A stretch of DNA of 64,000 bases from contig NC_056732.1 in the NCBI RefSeq assembly GCF_019279795.1, forward strand, positions 1,072,189,938 to 1,072,253,937, read 5' to 3'. This stretch comes from Protopterus annectens (Eukaryota > Chordata > Ceratodontiformes > Protopteridae). This document shows, in pieces, positions 24,094 through 34,690 of the stretch. The notes beneath the pieces are model-generated. The model made no database searches. It saw only the letters and a program-made list of their open reading frames with translations, and was not told the DNA's origin. A program made the position numbers and the translations under genes. How positions within the stretch are numbered: position 1 is the first letter of the stretch; each line of letters begins with the position of its first letter.

Positions 24094-25150
24094 TCAAGAA
24101 GAGTTGGGGCTGGCTAGTATGCCTTGCAGGACTGCTGTTGCAAAACCCACCCTGGACTTGGAAAAGATAAGCAGGTGGTAATGTTTGGTGAAGGTGTGTA
24201 GAGAATTCCAGGTAGCAGCTTCCAGGATGTCCCTGGTAGGGACTCCCCTGAGGAATGCTGTAGAAGTGGAAGTTGCCCTAGTGGAGTGTGCTCTGACCCC
24301 TGAGGGGTTGGTTTCCCATGGTGCTTGTAGCAGAAATGGATGCAGTGTGCTATCCACTTGGAAATAGTTTGCTTAGAAATAGCCTTGCCCTCTGCCCCTG
24401 GTGCAAAGCTGACTAGTAACTGGTCAGATTTCCTGAAGGTCTTAGTCCTATCAAAATAGAATCTGAGCTGTCTGTGCACGTCCAAGGAGTGTAGGATCCT
24501 TTTCCCTTTATTTTGAGGATTAGGGAAGAAGGTTGGCAAATGGATAGATTGGTTGTGAACCACACTGGAGACCACTTTAGGCATAAAGGAAGGGTTAGTC
24601 CTGAGGGAAACCCTGTCAGCATGGAAAATAATGAAGGGTTCCACAGCCATAAGTGCATGTAGCTCAGACACTCTTCCAGCTAAAGTAATGGCCAGAAGCA
24701 AGGCTGTTTTCCAACAAAGGAATTTTAACTCTGCTGACACTGCAGGCTCAAAGGGGGGGGGGGGGTAGCATGAGCTTTCCCAATACAAAGTTAAGGTCCC
24801 AAGCAGGGGTGGGTGCTCTCCTAGGTGGCCTTAATTTGTTTGCCCCTCTCAGGAACTGTTTGATAAGAGGGTGAGAGAAAAGAGGTGGCTCAGTGGTATA
24901 ATGAGCCAAAATGGCAGAGGCATGGATCTTATTGGAGGACAAGGATAGGCCTCTGTGCAGTAGGTCTGCCAAGTAATCCAGGATTAGAGGTAGGGAGGGT
25001 AGAGTTCTGTCCTCTTCTTTAGACTGAATCCAGGAGCAGTACCTTTTCCCACTTATCAGCATAGGATTTCCTGGTACTGGGTCTTCTGGCTTCAAGAATG
25101 ATGTCCAGCACCTGCAAGCTTAAGCTGGTTACTGGGGGAAGAGTTCAAGG
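24094..25150 (-). pseudogene. DIRS C tyrosine recombinase
   Basis: N-terminal half (25095-24748): SLPLILDYLADLLHRGLSLSS, HPLIKQFLRGANKLRPPRRAP and PAWDLNFVLGKL. A G-run of about 13 bases at 24756-24768 then shifts the frame. The catalytic half reads FEPAVSAELKFL, AGRVSELHALMAVEP (box I Arg), LHSLDVHRQLRFY and, after a second frame shift near 24310, RAHSTRATSTSTAF (HxxR) and HTFTKHYHL (nucleophile Tyr) at 24170. All catalytic residues R, H, R and Y are visible but spread over three frames. Confidence 0.85.
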
Positions 25151-26926
25151 AATACGCCAGGCTGCAAGATTTAGGGTTTACAGTTGTGGATGCAAGATCT
25201 GTCCCCCCTGCTGAGAGCAGGGTTGGGTTCTGGTGTAGGTGCCAGGGTGGCATCGGTGACAGGCTGCGCAGGAGTGGGTACCAGTGCTGGCGTGGCCAGT
25301 CCAGGGCAATCAGAATTGTCCTTGGTCTGACCTGTCTTATCTTGAGCAATACTCTTGAGAGAAGGGGCAGGCAGGGAAAGTCATAGATTGAGAGATTTAC
25401 CCAATGGAAGGATAGAGCATCCACTTTCCAGGCCCTGCTGTGAGGTGTACTGGTGCAGAATTTGCTGAACTAGTGATTGCAGTGGGAGGCAAAGAGATCC
25501 ACCTCTGGGGTCCCCCATTTCTGAATCAGAAGGTTGAAGGTGCTGGGTTCCAGTTGCCACTCGTGTGGTTCTAGGAGATTTCTGCTTAAGTCGTCTGCCA
25601 ATGAGTTTTGTTTGCCTGACAGGAATTGAGCTTGCAGACTGACCTGCAAGTCCAAGGCCATGTTCCACAGGGCCATGGCTAGCCTGCAGAGTGGGTTCCC
25701 CCCTGCTTGTTGATGTACCACATAACCGTGGTGTTGTCTGTTTTTATTAACAGGTGTCCTGGTGAGAGTAGTGATCTGAAAGTTGTCAGAGCATGCTGCA
25801 CAGCTAGCGTCTCTTTTTGGTTGATGAGCAGGTGAATTTGACTTGGGCTCCACTGGCCCTGAAAGCACTTGCCGTCCATGTGGGCCCCCCAGGCATAGTC
25901 TGATGTGTCTGTGATTAGGGACTGGGCAACGTTGGGTTGAGTAAAGGGCAGTCCCTTGTTGTGGTTGCATGTTGCTGGCCACCAAAGAAACTCTGTCCTT
26001 AGACAGGGTATTATAGGAATGACAGTTTCCAGGTCCTGAGAGTGTTAGCACCGAAGACTTTTTAAGTATCACTGAAGTTTCCTCATATGCAGTCTAGCAT
26101 ATGGAATTAGTAGGATGCATGAGACCATGAACCCAACGTCCTGCAGGTTTTTCCTTGCAGATAGCTGGGTTCTAGTGGCCATTTGAGTAAAATAGTCTGT
26201 CAGATAGGCTTGTTTTTCTGGAGTGAGGAATGCCATCTGGGATGCTGTGTCCAAGCTTGCTCCCAGGAATACAATCTTTTGACTGAGGACTAGTTTTGAT
26301 TTCTTTTCATTAATGGTGTACCCCAGGGAGGTTAGAAGGTTTTTTACAAATGTCAGGTGCTGCACCAGCATTTCCTGTCTGCCTGAATCAGGCAGTCATC
26401 CAAGTACGGGTAAATTTGAATATTTCTTTGTCTGCAGTAAGCAATGGCTGGAGCCAGGCATTTTGTGAATACTCTGGGAGCAGTGGATAAGCCAAAGGGA
26501 AGTGCAGAGAACTGGTAATGCATAGATCCTGTCCTGAAGCGCAGATATTTCCTGCACAAGTCCCTTATAGGGATGTGCAGATAGGCTTCTTTTAAGTCTA
26601 GGGTGACTAACCAGGCATCTTTGGCTGGCATAGGCAGAAGCTGCTGCAGGGTGAGCATTTTGAATTTTGGTATCACCAGGAAGGTGTTTAGAATTGAAAG
26701 ATCTAGGATTGGGCACAAGTGCCCTCTTTTCTGGGTACCAGGAAAAGTCTGGAATAAAATCCTTGACCTATCTGTTCCACAGGAACAGAATGAATTGCTC
26801 TTAAAGAGAGCAGGGACTGTACTTGGTTTTGTGCCTCTCCCCACTCGTTTGGAGAAAGGTCTGGGGATCCTTTTGGGGTTGGCAGAGACTGGAAGTAAAA
26901 TTTATACTCCTGGGATACAATGTTGA
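25092..26926 (-). pseudogene. DIRS C pol: RT, RNase H, methylase-like domain
   Basis: RT: FSRLF-like LFQTFPGTQKRG, ILDLSILNTFLVIPKFKMLTLQQLLP, LVTLDLKEAYLHIPI, LPFGLSTAPRVFTKCLAPAIAY and the YLDD active site in IQIYPYLDDCLIQA near 26400. RNase H: KTDNTTVMWYINKQGGT, KQNSLADDLSRNLLEP. Last domain: PEVDLFAS (about 25500), VNLSIYDFPCLPLLSRVLL and ILIALDWPRQHWYPLL. Frame changes occur near 26720, 26360, 25880 and 25420. The pieces are longer and less decayed than in B, but no continuous product remains. Confidence 0.86.
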
Positions 26927-26929
26927 GGA

Positions 26930-27738
26930 CCCATAGGTCTTTGGTGATGGAAAGCCAGTTTTTTGCATGAAGGGCCAGTTTTCCTCCTAAGGGCACAAGC
27001 AGTTGGGCAGAGACGGGGAGTGGAGTTGAGAAGTCACTGGGAATGCTTTCCATAAGGGGGCGGTTTAGCACTCCCTGCTTTAGAGGTGGAGGCACTCCAA
27101 TGCTTACATCTCTACATACCCTGAGTCTGGGGGGTTTGTTTTCCCTGGGTCTAGTTTGAAATGGCCTAGAGGGGGCTGGAAAGGACCAATGTTTCGAGGG
27201 CAATGCCTACTGAATCTAGGAGGCTGTACTTGCAAGAATTCCTTGACTGTCTGCAAAGATTTAGCTTTTTCTTCCATCTTTTTAAGAACCTCTTCTGCTT
27301 TGGTGCCAAACAGATTGTCCTTGTTTAAAGGAGCGTCTAATAACTTTGATTTGACATGGTCTGGCAAGATTTGCTCCTTAAGCCAAGCATGCCTTCTCAG
27401 TACAGAACCAGTGACTGCTGCCCTGCAAAGATGCTTCTAGGACATCAAAGCCACACTGCAATGTCTGCTTGCTGACTTGGCTTGCAGACTGCATATGCTA
27501 ATGCAATTCTTTATTTTCTGCACAGTCTGCAAAGGTAGCTATCTTTTGCTTAATAAGTTCCATAACATGTCGTTGGTACTTCAGCATGTGAAACTGACAA
27601 TTCAAAGCCCTAATGGCGAGAGTTGCAGAGGTATATACTTTCTTACCCCATCTGTCCAAACCTCTGGGATCCCTGTCCAAATGGGTGGGATTCCTAGCTG
27701 TAGTTGCTTTGATACCTTTAGGCCCTTGGGAGTATGAA
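26930..27738 (-). pseudogene. DIRS C ORF1, C-terminal part only
   Basis: Minus reading has DRDPRGLDRWGKKVYTSATLAIRALNCQFHMLK (27680-27570), then PDHVKSKLLDAPLNKDNLFGTKAEEVLKKMEEKAKSLQTVKEFLQVQPPRFSRH (27367-27200). Both are ORF1 landmarks shared with A, B and E. The domain with the zinc-like motif and the acidic middle are absent because the element is cut at 27738. Confidence 0.8.
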
Positions 27739-29078
27739 CAAATCGTTCTCCCTCATTTTTAGGTTCTGGAGAAAGGACAGGGAGGTAGATAGCTTGGCTA
27801 AAAGAAAACTCTAGATACTACTTCAGGCATAAAGGAAGTGAGAGTTCCCAAGGAAACCCTATAATTGTGTAAAACAAGACAAGACTTGCCCCACCATCAG
27901 TGCTGGAAACTCAGACATTCTTTTAACAGAAGTCAGAACAAATCAGCAAAACAACTGTCTATATTAAGAACTAGAAATAAGTCTGAAAGACTGGTTTAAA
28001 TGGAGCAAGAGCTAATTTTTCCAAAACATATTTGAGACCCAAGGAGGAGCCACATATTTCCTAAGAAGCCGTATGTAGTACCCTTTCAAAAACATTTAAA
28101 CATGAGAATGCATTAGAAGGGGAAGATCCATGGGCAGACATGCTGAAATGGCCAACAAAGAAGGAAAAATGGTCAGAGGATAACTACTCACAAAAATATC
28201 TTAGAACCAGAGAAATACTAGCCTCGTCTTGGCACCAATTTGAAAATATTTTCCATTTCATAATATGGTTTCGAAGCAACAGATTCCTTCACCATCATTA
28301 ATACAAACTGCACATCTTCAGAAAACAGGTGCCTAAAATGTACTAAAACTCTATCATCAAGGCAGCTAGTTGAAACGGTTTCAGGTTGGGGTGTAGCAAA
28401 CAACCCATCTTGTGTAAGTCCAGTCTGTGAAGCAGCTTGTGGCAACTCTCCTTGGCCATTTCTAGGAGGAGGAACTACTGCTGCCTGGCCAGAAGGGAGC
28501 CATCACAAGACCTTTGGAGAGTCCTTCTGAATTTTGAGAATGCCCAAAGATATCTTTGGAAAGACATGCAGGACCATTCATGTCCAAGGAAATGAAAATG
28601 CATCTTTTTTCCTAGGTCTGCTTTTAAGGTGTCCTGGAACATAATTTTGCCAGTTTGCTGTGAATGGCGGTAAACAGATCTATATGAGGTGTTCCCTAAC
28701 AGCTGGATCAATTAAGACCCCTGATTCAGTTTTCATTCACGACATTCTGCCCTAGTCCTACTCAGCTTGTCTGCCACAAAATTTTGCTCTGATGGGATGC
28801 AAGATGCCTGTAGATTGTGCTGAAATGCTATACCCCAGACTACCATGGCTCGTCTGCACACTAAATATCTAGTTCCTCCCTGATTATGTACCACATCACT
28901 GTGCTGGTGGTGCATGTATTAACATGCAACAATCCAAGGAACCATAAATGACAGAGTTGAGAGCACTTATTACAGCCAACATCTTTACGTTTGTGTGTTT
29001 TGGTCTTCCCTTTTTGTTCCAAAGACCCTGTACTTTTACTCCAACAAACACTGCTCTCCACACAAAATTGGATGCATT
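27739..29078 (-). mobile_element. Old DIRS copy D0, piece 1 (recombinase and RNase H)
   Basis: From 27760 the sequence aligns to DIRS recombinase on minus (for example the 'TTAGGCATAAAGGAAG'-type block near 27825 and the block at 28085-28135 that also occurs in F3 at 55010-55060). Higher up (28915-28475) it gives RNase H remnants: SDVVHNQGGTRYLVCRRAMVVWG and SEQNFVADKLSRTRAE. All frames are broken. Element D begins at 29079 and D0 resumes at 35118. Its own 3' end has been lost at the junction with C. Confidence 0.72.
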
Positions 29079-29450
29079 TAGAAGTTATGTACTTACCATA
29101 ACGTTCCATCTGAGTAGGTGGATTCATTTGTCTGCAACCTGTGGGTATGGATCCGATATCGGATCCGAACCGGCATGGTTTATCCAGCTATGGATCCGAG
29201 CTCCTAGCTCCTCCCCTCACCCATAATGCCCTGCTCTCCCTACATGACCTCAGATCGAGTTTGCCCTGCACCAACTACCCTAACCAAAGGGTAACACACC
29301 CTATGCAGGAAACTGACAAGGCCAGGGCGATAGGAGGGCGGGATGGTTGCAGACAAATTAATCCACCTACTCAGATGGAACGTTATGGTAAGTACATAAC
29401 TTCTAAATCTGAAGTAGGAGAATTCATTTGTTAGCAACCTGTGGGACAGA
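29079..29450. repeat. DIRS D 3' inverted repeat and internal complementary region
   Basis: Arms 29079-29139 and 29345-29405 are 61-bp inverted repeats with one mismatch that I can find. The spacer's 29130-29260 is the inverted copy of 34970-35095 (including GGATCCGATATCGGATCCGA). 29407-29445 complements the extreme 5' end of D near 35075-35117. Confidence 0.87.
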
Positions 29451-29480
29451 GTCCCCAGCTACCTGAATCTTGGGTGGCCA

Positions 29481-30440
29481 TCATGGAAGGATATTCCGGA
29501 GCACCGCGGAGCCAAAGGATGCTCTACCTCTAGAAGTGACGTCCAGCTTGTAATGAGTAATAAAGGTATGAGATGAAGCCCAAGTGGCTGCTGAACAAAT
29601 GTCATCCAGAGGAACCCTAGACTTAAAGACCGCTGAAGTAGAGACAGACCAGGTCGAATGAGCATGGACTCCCTCCGGTGCGGGCCTCCCAGAGGCTTGG
29701 TATGCCAACAGAATACACTGAGAAATCCAGCGTGACAAAGAAACTTTGGAAATTGGTTTACCCAGATTGAATTTGGCAAAAGAAATTAACAACTGGTCTG
29801 ACTGCCTATGACCAGCTGTCCTATGAAGGTAAAAACGAAGCTGCCTGTGAACATCCAAGGAATGCAGCTTGTATTCGCCTTTGTTTTGATACTTAGGGAA
29901 GAAAACAGGGAGGTTGATGGACTGATTAATGTTAGCTTCCGAAGCTACTTTAGGAAGAAAGGAGGGATTGATCCTTAGGTACACCCGGTCCGGATGAAAA
30001 ATCAAATAAGGCGGTTTCATGGACAGGGCCTGAAGCTCTGAGACTCTCTTAGCCGAAGTAATGGCTACCAAAAAAGCAGTCTTAAAGGACAAGTATTTAA
30101 GATCGACTGTGGCCGCAGGTTCGAAGGGGGGAGCGGTCAAGGCCTGAAGTACCAAGGAAAGATCCCACGGGGGAACAGTTTCTTTGACAGGGGGTCTGAG
30201 CAAAAAGGTGCCTTTTAGGAAGGTTTTGCATAACTTAGCCGACATAAGAGACCCTGAATCGTGTCCAACATGGTAATGAGATATGGCCGCCAGCTGAACT
30301 TTTGACCGTGGAACTACTAGCGCCATCATTAGAGAGAGCAGTAAGGAAATCTAGAACCAAAGGAAGGGGAACCGTGAAAGGATCTAGGTCTTGCCGCTCT
30401 GCCCAAATGGAGAAACGCTTCTATTTACTGCGGTAAATTT
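29481..30440 (-). pseudogene. DIRS D tyrosine recombinase, catalytic Arg replaced
   Basis: An open stretch of 282 codons (30329-29481) covers nearly the whole recombinase: PWDLSLVLQALTAPPFEPAAT, SAKRVSELQALSMKPPYLIF (box I Arg), KLHSLDVHRQLRFYLHRT and THYKLDVTSRG with the nucleophile Tyr. The HxxR pair reads HSTW in HAHSTWSVSTSAVF: the second catalytic Arg is Trp, a TGG that fits CpG-type decay. The N-terminal part (30440-30330, SKxKRFSIWAERQDLDPF) is separated by a TAG near 30424 and a frameshift near 30330. Confidence 0.87.
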
Positions 30441-30509
30441 TTCTGGCAGAGGGCTTGTGGGCCGCTACCAGAATGGCCTTAACTGGGGACGAGATACCGG
30501 GAGTCCCGA

Positions 30510-32711
30510 TTAGGAGTGGAACTGGAGCAGCCAAGCAGTCAACTTCAGGTTGTCCAGGTTCGGAGTTGGCAGGTTCGACGGGTGTGATATCAGATCCGGA
30601 ATGGGATCTAGAATCCAAGGTGGATTCACTGAATGAGACCTTAGGTAAGGGAACCAGATCTGTCGAGGCCAGAATGGGGCAATGAGGATCATTCTGCACC
30701 CCAACCGAGAGGCTTTCTGAAGTACTTGCAGCATCAGAGGTAGAGGGGGGTATGCGTAAAGAAGACCGGGAGGCCAAGCATGCACCAGAGCACCTCTCGG
30801 AGAATCCCCTGGAGGGGGGATTAGAGCGAAAAAACTGTTGCACTTGGCGTTTAAAGAAGAAGTAAAGAGATCGCAACAGGGAGTCCCCCACTGTGCGAAG
30901 ATACGTTTCGCTACTTGAGAATTGAGAGACCACTCGTACGGGGAGAGTATGGTGCGACTGAGCTTGTCCGCTAGGATGTTGGTCCGACCCAGAATATGCG
31001 TTGCGATGAGAAAGCGGTTGGTGGAGATCGCCCATTCCCACACTCTCATGGCTTCTCGACATAAAGGGTAAGACCTGGTTCCCCCCTGTTTGTTGATGTA
31101 CCAGACCACCGACATGTTGTCTGATTGAATCGCAATTGTTCCCAGGGGAAGGAGGGCCTGAAGTGCTCGCAACGCCAAGAGCACCGCCCTCATTTCCAGA
31201 ACATTGATATGCAGGGAGGTCTCTGAATCGCTCCACGTGCCTTGGACCATCCGGCCCGCAAAATGCCCCCCCCACCCGAGGCGGGAAGCGTCCGTGGTCA
31301 CCGTGGCGAGAGGGGGAGATGCACAAAAGGGGTGGCCCCTGTGGAGGTCCGGAGAATGGAGCCACCACAAGAGAGACCGCTTGCAAGCCTTGCTGATTGC
31401 AATGGGATGATACAGGGGGAGGGAGAGAAATGACCATTGCACCTGAAGTGTCCATTGAAGCACCCACATGTTCAAGCGGGCATGCGGAAGAAGAGTAATC
31501 GCTGCCGCCATAGACCCTAGCGCCCTCAGGATCAATTCCGCAGGTGTTGACCTGGAGTGAAGGATGGCCTGCACCTGGAGTCACAGATTCCGAACCCTGT
31601 CGGTTGTGAGAAAGGCTCTTAAATTTCTCGTGTCTAACCTGGCTCCTATAAATTCTATTGTTTGAGTAGGGACCAGGTTGGACTTTTCTATGTTTACCGT
31701 GATGCCTAGCTTGGGAGCTAGACGAAGGAAGGAGTCTCTTGCCAAAGAGAGTAGATGCCTTATTGGGGCGGTGAGAAGCCAGTCGTCTAGGTACGGAAAG
31801 TCCTGAACCCCTTGAAGCCTCAGGTGGGCCGCAACCACTGCTAACACTTTGGTGAACACCCTGGGGGCTGTGGTGAGACCAAAGGGAAGGACCCTGAACT
31901 GGTAGTGACTGGCTCCCAGCCGGAAGCGAAGAAACCTCCTGGATCGTCTGTCCATCAGAATGTGGTAGTACGCATCCTTGAGGTCTATAGAGCACATCCA
32001 GTGATTCTCCCCTAGAAGGGGGAGGATGGACTGCAAAGTGACCATCCGGAACTTCTCTTTGGGAACTGACAGGTTCAACAGGGACAGGTCTAGAATGGGT
32101 CTTGGGTCCCCCGTCTTTTTTGGCACTAAAAAGAACCTGGAGTAGAACCCTGATCCAATCTGGTCTGGGGGGACGGGCTGGATGGCTCTTTTTCTCAGCA
32201 GATGGCCAATTTCTGCTGAAGCGGCCTCCCTGTGATCGGGTGGAACATCGGGGAGGATTTTTAACTTTGGGACATGAAGAAAGGGGATCTTGTAACCTCT
32301 GGATATAATCCGGAGTACCCAGCGGTCTGATGTAATGGACTCCCATGCCGCTAGGTGCTCCGAGAAACGTCCCCCGACTGCCTCCAGAGTGGAGCAGTCG
32401 GGCAACCCCTCAGGGCTGCTGCGTGGGTCGTTCAGAGAAAGGTTCCCTGGACCCAAAGTTCCTGGGAGCCCCTCTGCCCCTAGGGCGGCGTCCTCTCTGT
32501 CCTCCTCTGCCGCGGAAGGACTGGTTGTCCGGAGCGGGTTGGGAATGCTGCGACTTCTGGAACCACATCTTCTTCTGGCCCTTTTGGTTCCTAGAGTAGG
32601 ACCTCTGGGGCACAGAGAAGCGGACTCCGACGGCAGACAGCGTCTTCCCGTCCTTCTCGCTCTGAACCAAGGTATCGCGAACCGTCTTGCCAAAAAGGGC
32701 AGAACCGTCAA
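30510..32711 (-). pseudogene. DIRS D pol: RT, RNase H and methylase-like domain, one in-frame stop
   Basis: One reading frame is open from 32711 to 30510 except for a single TGA at about 31581. RT: SGFYSRFFLVPKKTGDPRPIL, CSIDLKDAYYHILMD, LPFGLTTAPRVFTKVLAV and FPYLDDWLLTA (YLDD active site near 31790). After the stop: ALGSMAAAITLLPHARLNM, then RNase H with VTTDASRLGWGGHFAG, NVLEMRAVLLAL, IQSDNMSVVWYINKQGGTRS and NILADKLSRTILSP (the D-E-D-D set is present). The tail domain has TPCCDLFTSSLNAKCNSFFAL, YAYPPLPLMLQVL and ILIAPFWPRQIWFPYL, the DIRS methylase-like region. It overlaps ORF1 at its start and the recombinase frame along much of its length. Confidence 0.88.
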
Positions 32712-34690
32712 AGGGGGCGTCCGCGAATGACGCCTTGAAGGGCTCCGTAAAATCGCAGTGGCGGAGCCAGGCCTGCCGTCTTGTGACTAGGCCCGCTCCC
32801 GCAGCTCTAGTGGCTCCCTCGGTAGCGTGGGAAAGTAACCGCATAGAGGTGTTAGTCACAGAACGAAGAGTGGCCATACAGGTGGAGTGCATAAGTTTGT
32901 CCTCCTCCGATATGGACTCTGGGGGGGGATGCAGCGTATTCCTTGATAAGATTGCGCTGCATCCTGATGACGCGTGCCAAATAGTTGAGCGCCCTCACTG
33001 AGAAGGATCGCTGAACTAAAGATTCGCTTCCCCAAATGGTCCATCATCCGAGACTCCTTGCTCGGGGGATGGATTGAGGGACTCTCCTGGGCGAATTCCC
33101 TCTTAGTGGCTGCTGCCGACAACATGGCATCTACCGGGGGTCCCTTGCTCCAGTGGGCACGGTCAGGAGGGGAGCTAAGGATTCCTGTCGGGCCTCTTGG
33201 GGATTGGCTCCACGGTGTCCGGGTCCTTCCACGCCCTGGTGGTAATAAGGTCCACCAGGGGGTCGGCAGGAGGGGACACCCAAGAGGTAGACGGGCCTGC
33301 TTCAAATGCCTCCAAGAACACTGACTCGTCCGAGGAAGACTTTGGGGCAGACCACCCACCTCTAATCCGTAACATTTCCATGATGTCTCCGACGGAGACA
33401 TCCTCAGGGGGTGATCTTGGGGAGCCTTCCCCTTCCTCCAAGTCAATGTCTTCGGTCAAAGACTCGGGGGGAGTCTATGTGCCTCCTCTTACACGAATGC
33501 TTGCGAGGTGCTTCCTCGGGGTGGCTGTCCGAGGAGCCCTCACCAGCAATGTCCAGAACCACAGGAACTGCTTGGGGCAGTGAAGCGGGCTGTCCCAGTG
33601 GCCGGGTGATGGAAGCCTGGCCCAGAGCAGATGGAGTGCGGGACGGAGCCGAAGCAAGGGCCGGGGGTCCGGATGCCCTCAACAGAGCCCTCTCCACTAC
33701 ATCAAAAGCTGAGGGGGAGCCAGCCTCGACAATAGGATCCGAAAGTCGGCTCCCCCTCGGATCTGATGAGCGGATCGGAGCCGGCGCAGAGCCCCTCGGA
33801 TCCGAGGGACCAGTGTGCTCCGACAAGGATGGCGCCGAAGGCACACAGAGTCCCTCGGATCCGAAGCTCGGGCCAAGGCTCCGAGAGGTCGGATCCAACA
33901 GACTCGAGGGCAGGGTCGGATCCGAAGTACCCAGTACTGTCGGCGCCGACCCACCCGCGGCTCCGAGGCTGCCCGGCTCCGGGCGCTCCGAACCCGGGTA
34001 GCAGGTCGGAGAAGGAGGAATGGGCTTAAAAAAGGGGGTCGAGCTCCCGGGAGGCAGGAGCACTCCCATCTGCATCTGGGCCTGGATGAACCTTCGCATC
34101 ATCCGGTACAGATCAGCATCGGAGAGGCTGTAAGTAGACCTCGACGAGGCTACTGAGGTAGGCCTTTAGTGCCGCCTAGATAGCCTCGAAGGAGGTCAGG
34201 TCTCCTCATCCTCAGGCTCCGGTGGAAAGCACGGGGACCGGAGCCGAGGAGGGGGAGAGCCAGCAGCCAGAGAGGCCGGAGGAGAAGCCCGCTTAGCCAG
34301 CGGGGCCGAAACAGAGGTCTCGGCCCGCCGCTTGTGGTGCTTCTCTCTCCGGTCCTTTTTCCTGGCTTCCCTCTCCTCCGACCCTTTGGCGGGAGTTTGA
34401 ATCCCGGGTGGAGGAGGGGGAGCAGGCAAGGCAAGGACTGCAGAAGCAGTGACCACCACCAAGGGGGCGGGGGCCGAAGCAGAGTCTGGGGGCAAGAGTC
34501 CCGCCAAGACCAGCTTCGACCTCCGCTCCTTCAATGCCCTGGGGTTGAACCCTGCACAGATTGAACACCCTGAAGTGAGGTGTTCAACCCCAAGGCATCG
34601 AACGCAACGAGTGTGGCCATCAGCAGGGGAAAGCTTATGGCCACACTCGGAGCACTTTGAAAAAACAGCCTTTGGGGCCTCAGACATCAC
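32410..34690 (-). pseudogene. DIRS D ORF1 (gag-like) protein, frameshifted
   Basis: It starts at 34690 with MSEAPKAVFSKCSECGHKLS and the same zinc-like pattern as A: C-x2-C-x9-H-x2-C-x2-C-x4-H-x4-C-x2-C. A Pro/Ala-rich and then a strongly basic (KDRREKHHKRR) segment follow to 34196. The frame then changes: a Ser/Pro/Gly-rich low-complexity stretch (34102-33443), an acidic segment (EDIDLEEGEGSPRSPPEDVS, 33459-33175) and the conserved C-part HSTCMATLRSV, VTRRQAWLRHCDF, DAPFDGSALFGKTVRDTLV, ending in an Arg/Gly-rich tail (RGRGGQRGRRPRGRG) that could bind RNA. Confidence 0.8.

Larger units (their letters stand above)
23612..27738 (-). mobile_element. DIRS-type retrotransposon C, 5' end missing
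   Basis: Low-coordinate end: inverted-repeat region with two perfect 35-bp arms (23614-23648 and 23987-24021). Then, in minus order from high coordinates, ORF1 C-terminal part (27738-26930), pol (26926-25092) and recombinase (25150-24094). At about 27738 sequence passes directly into the recombinase end of the older element D0, so the ORF1 N-terminus and the 5' terminus of C are lost. C is closely related to E and B. Confidence 0.87.

Noticed and set aside
29079-29405. A stand-alone MITE with 61-bp inverted repeats
   Set aside because: Its spacer and flank match the 5' end of DIRS D, so it is the DIRS 3' end and internal complementary region.
30421-32346. The 641-codon frame as an independent host gene
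   Set aside because: It lies wholly inside DIRS D, overlaps RT in another frame and ends in the recombinase N-terminus.
30455-34156. Many plus-strand open frames opposite DIRS D
   Set aside because: They are antisense shadows of a GC-rich coding region and carry no known motif.
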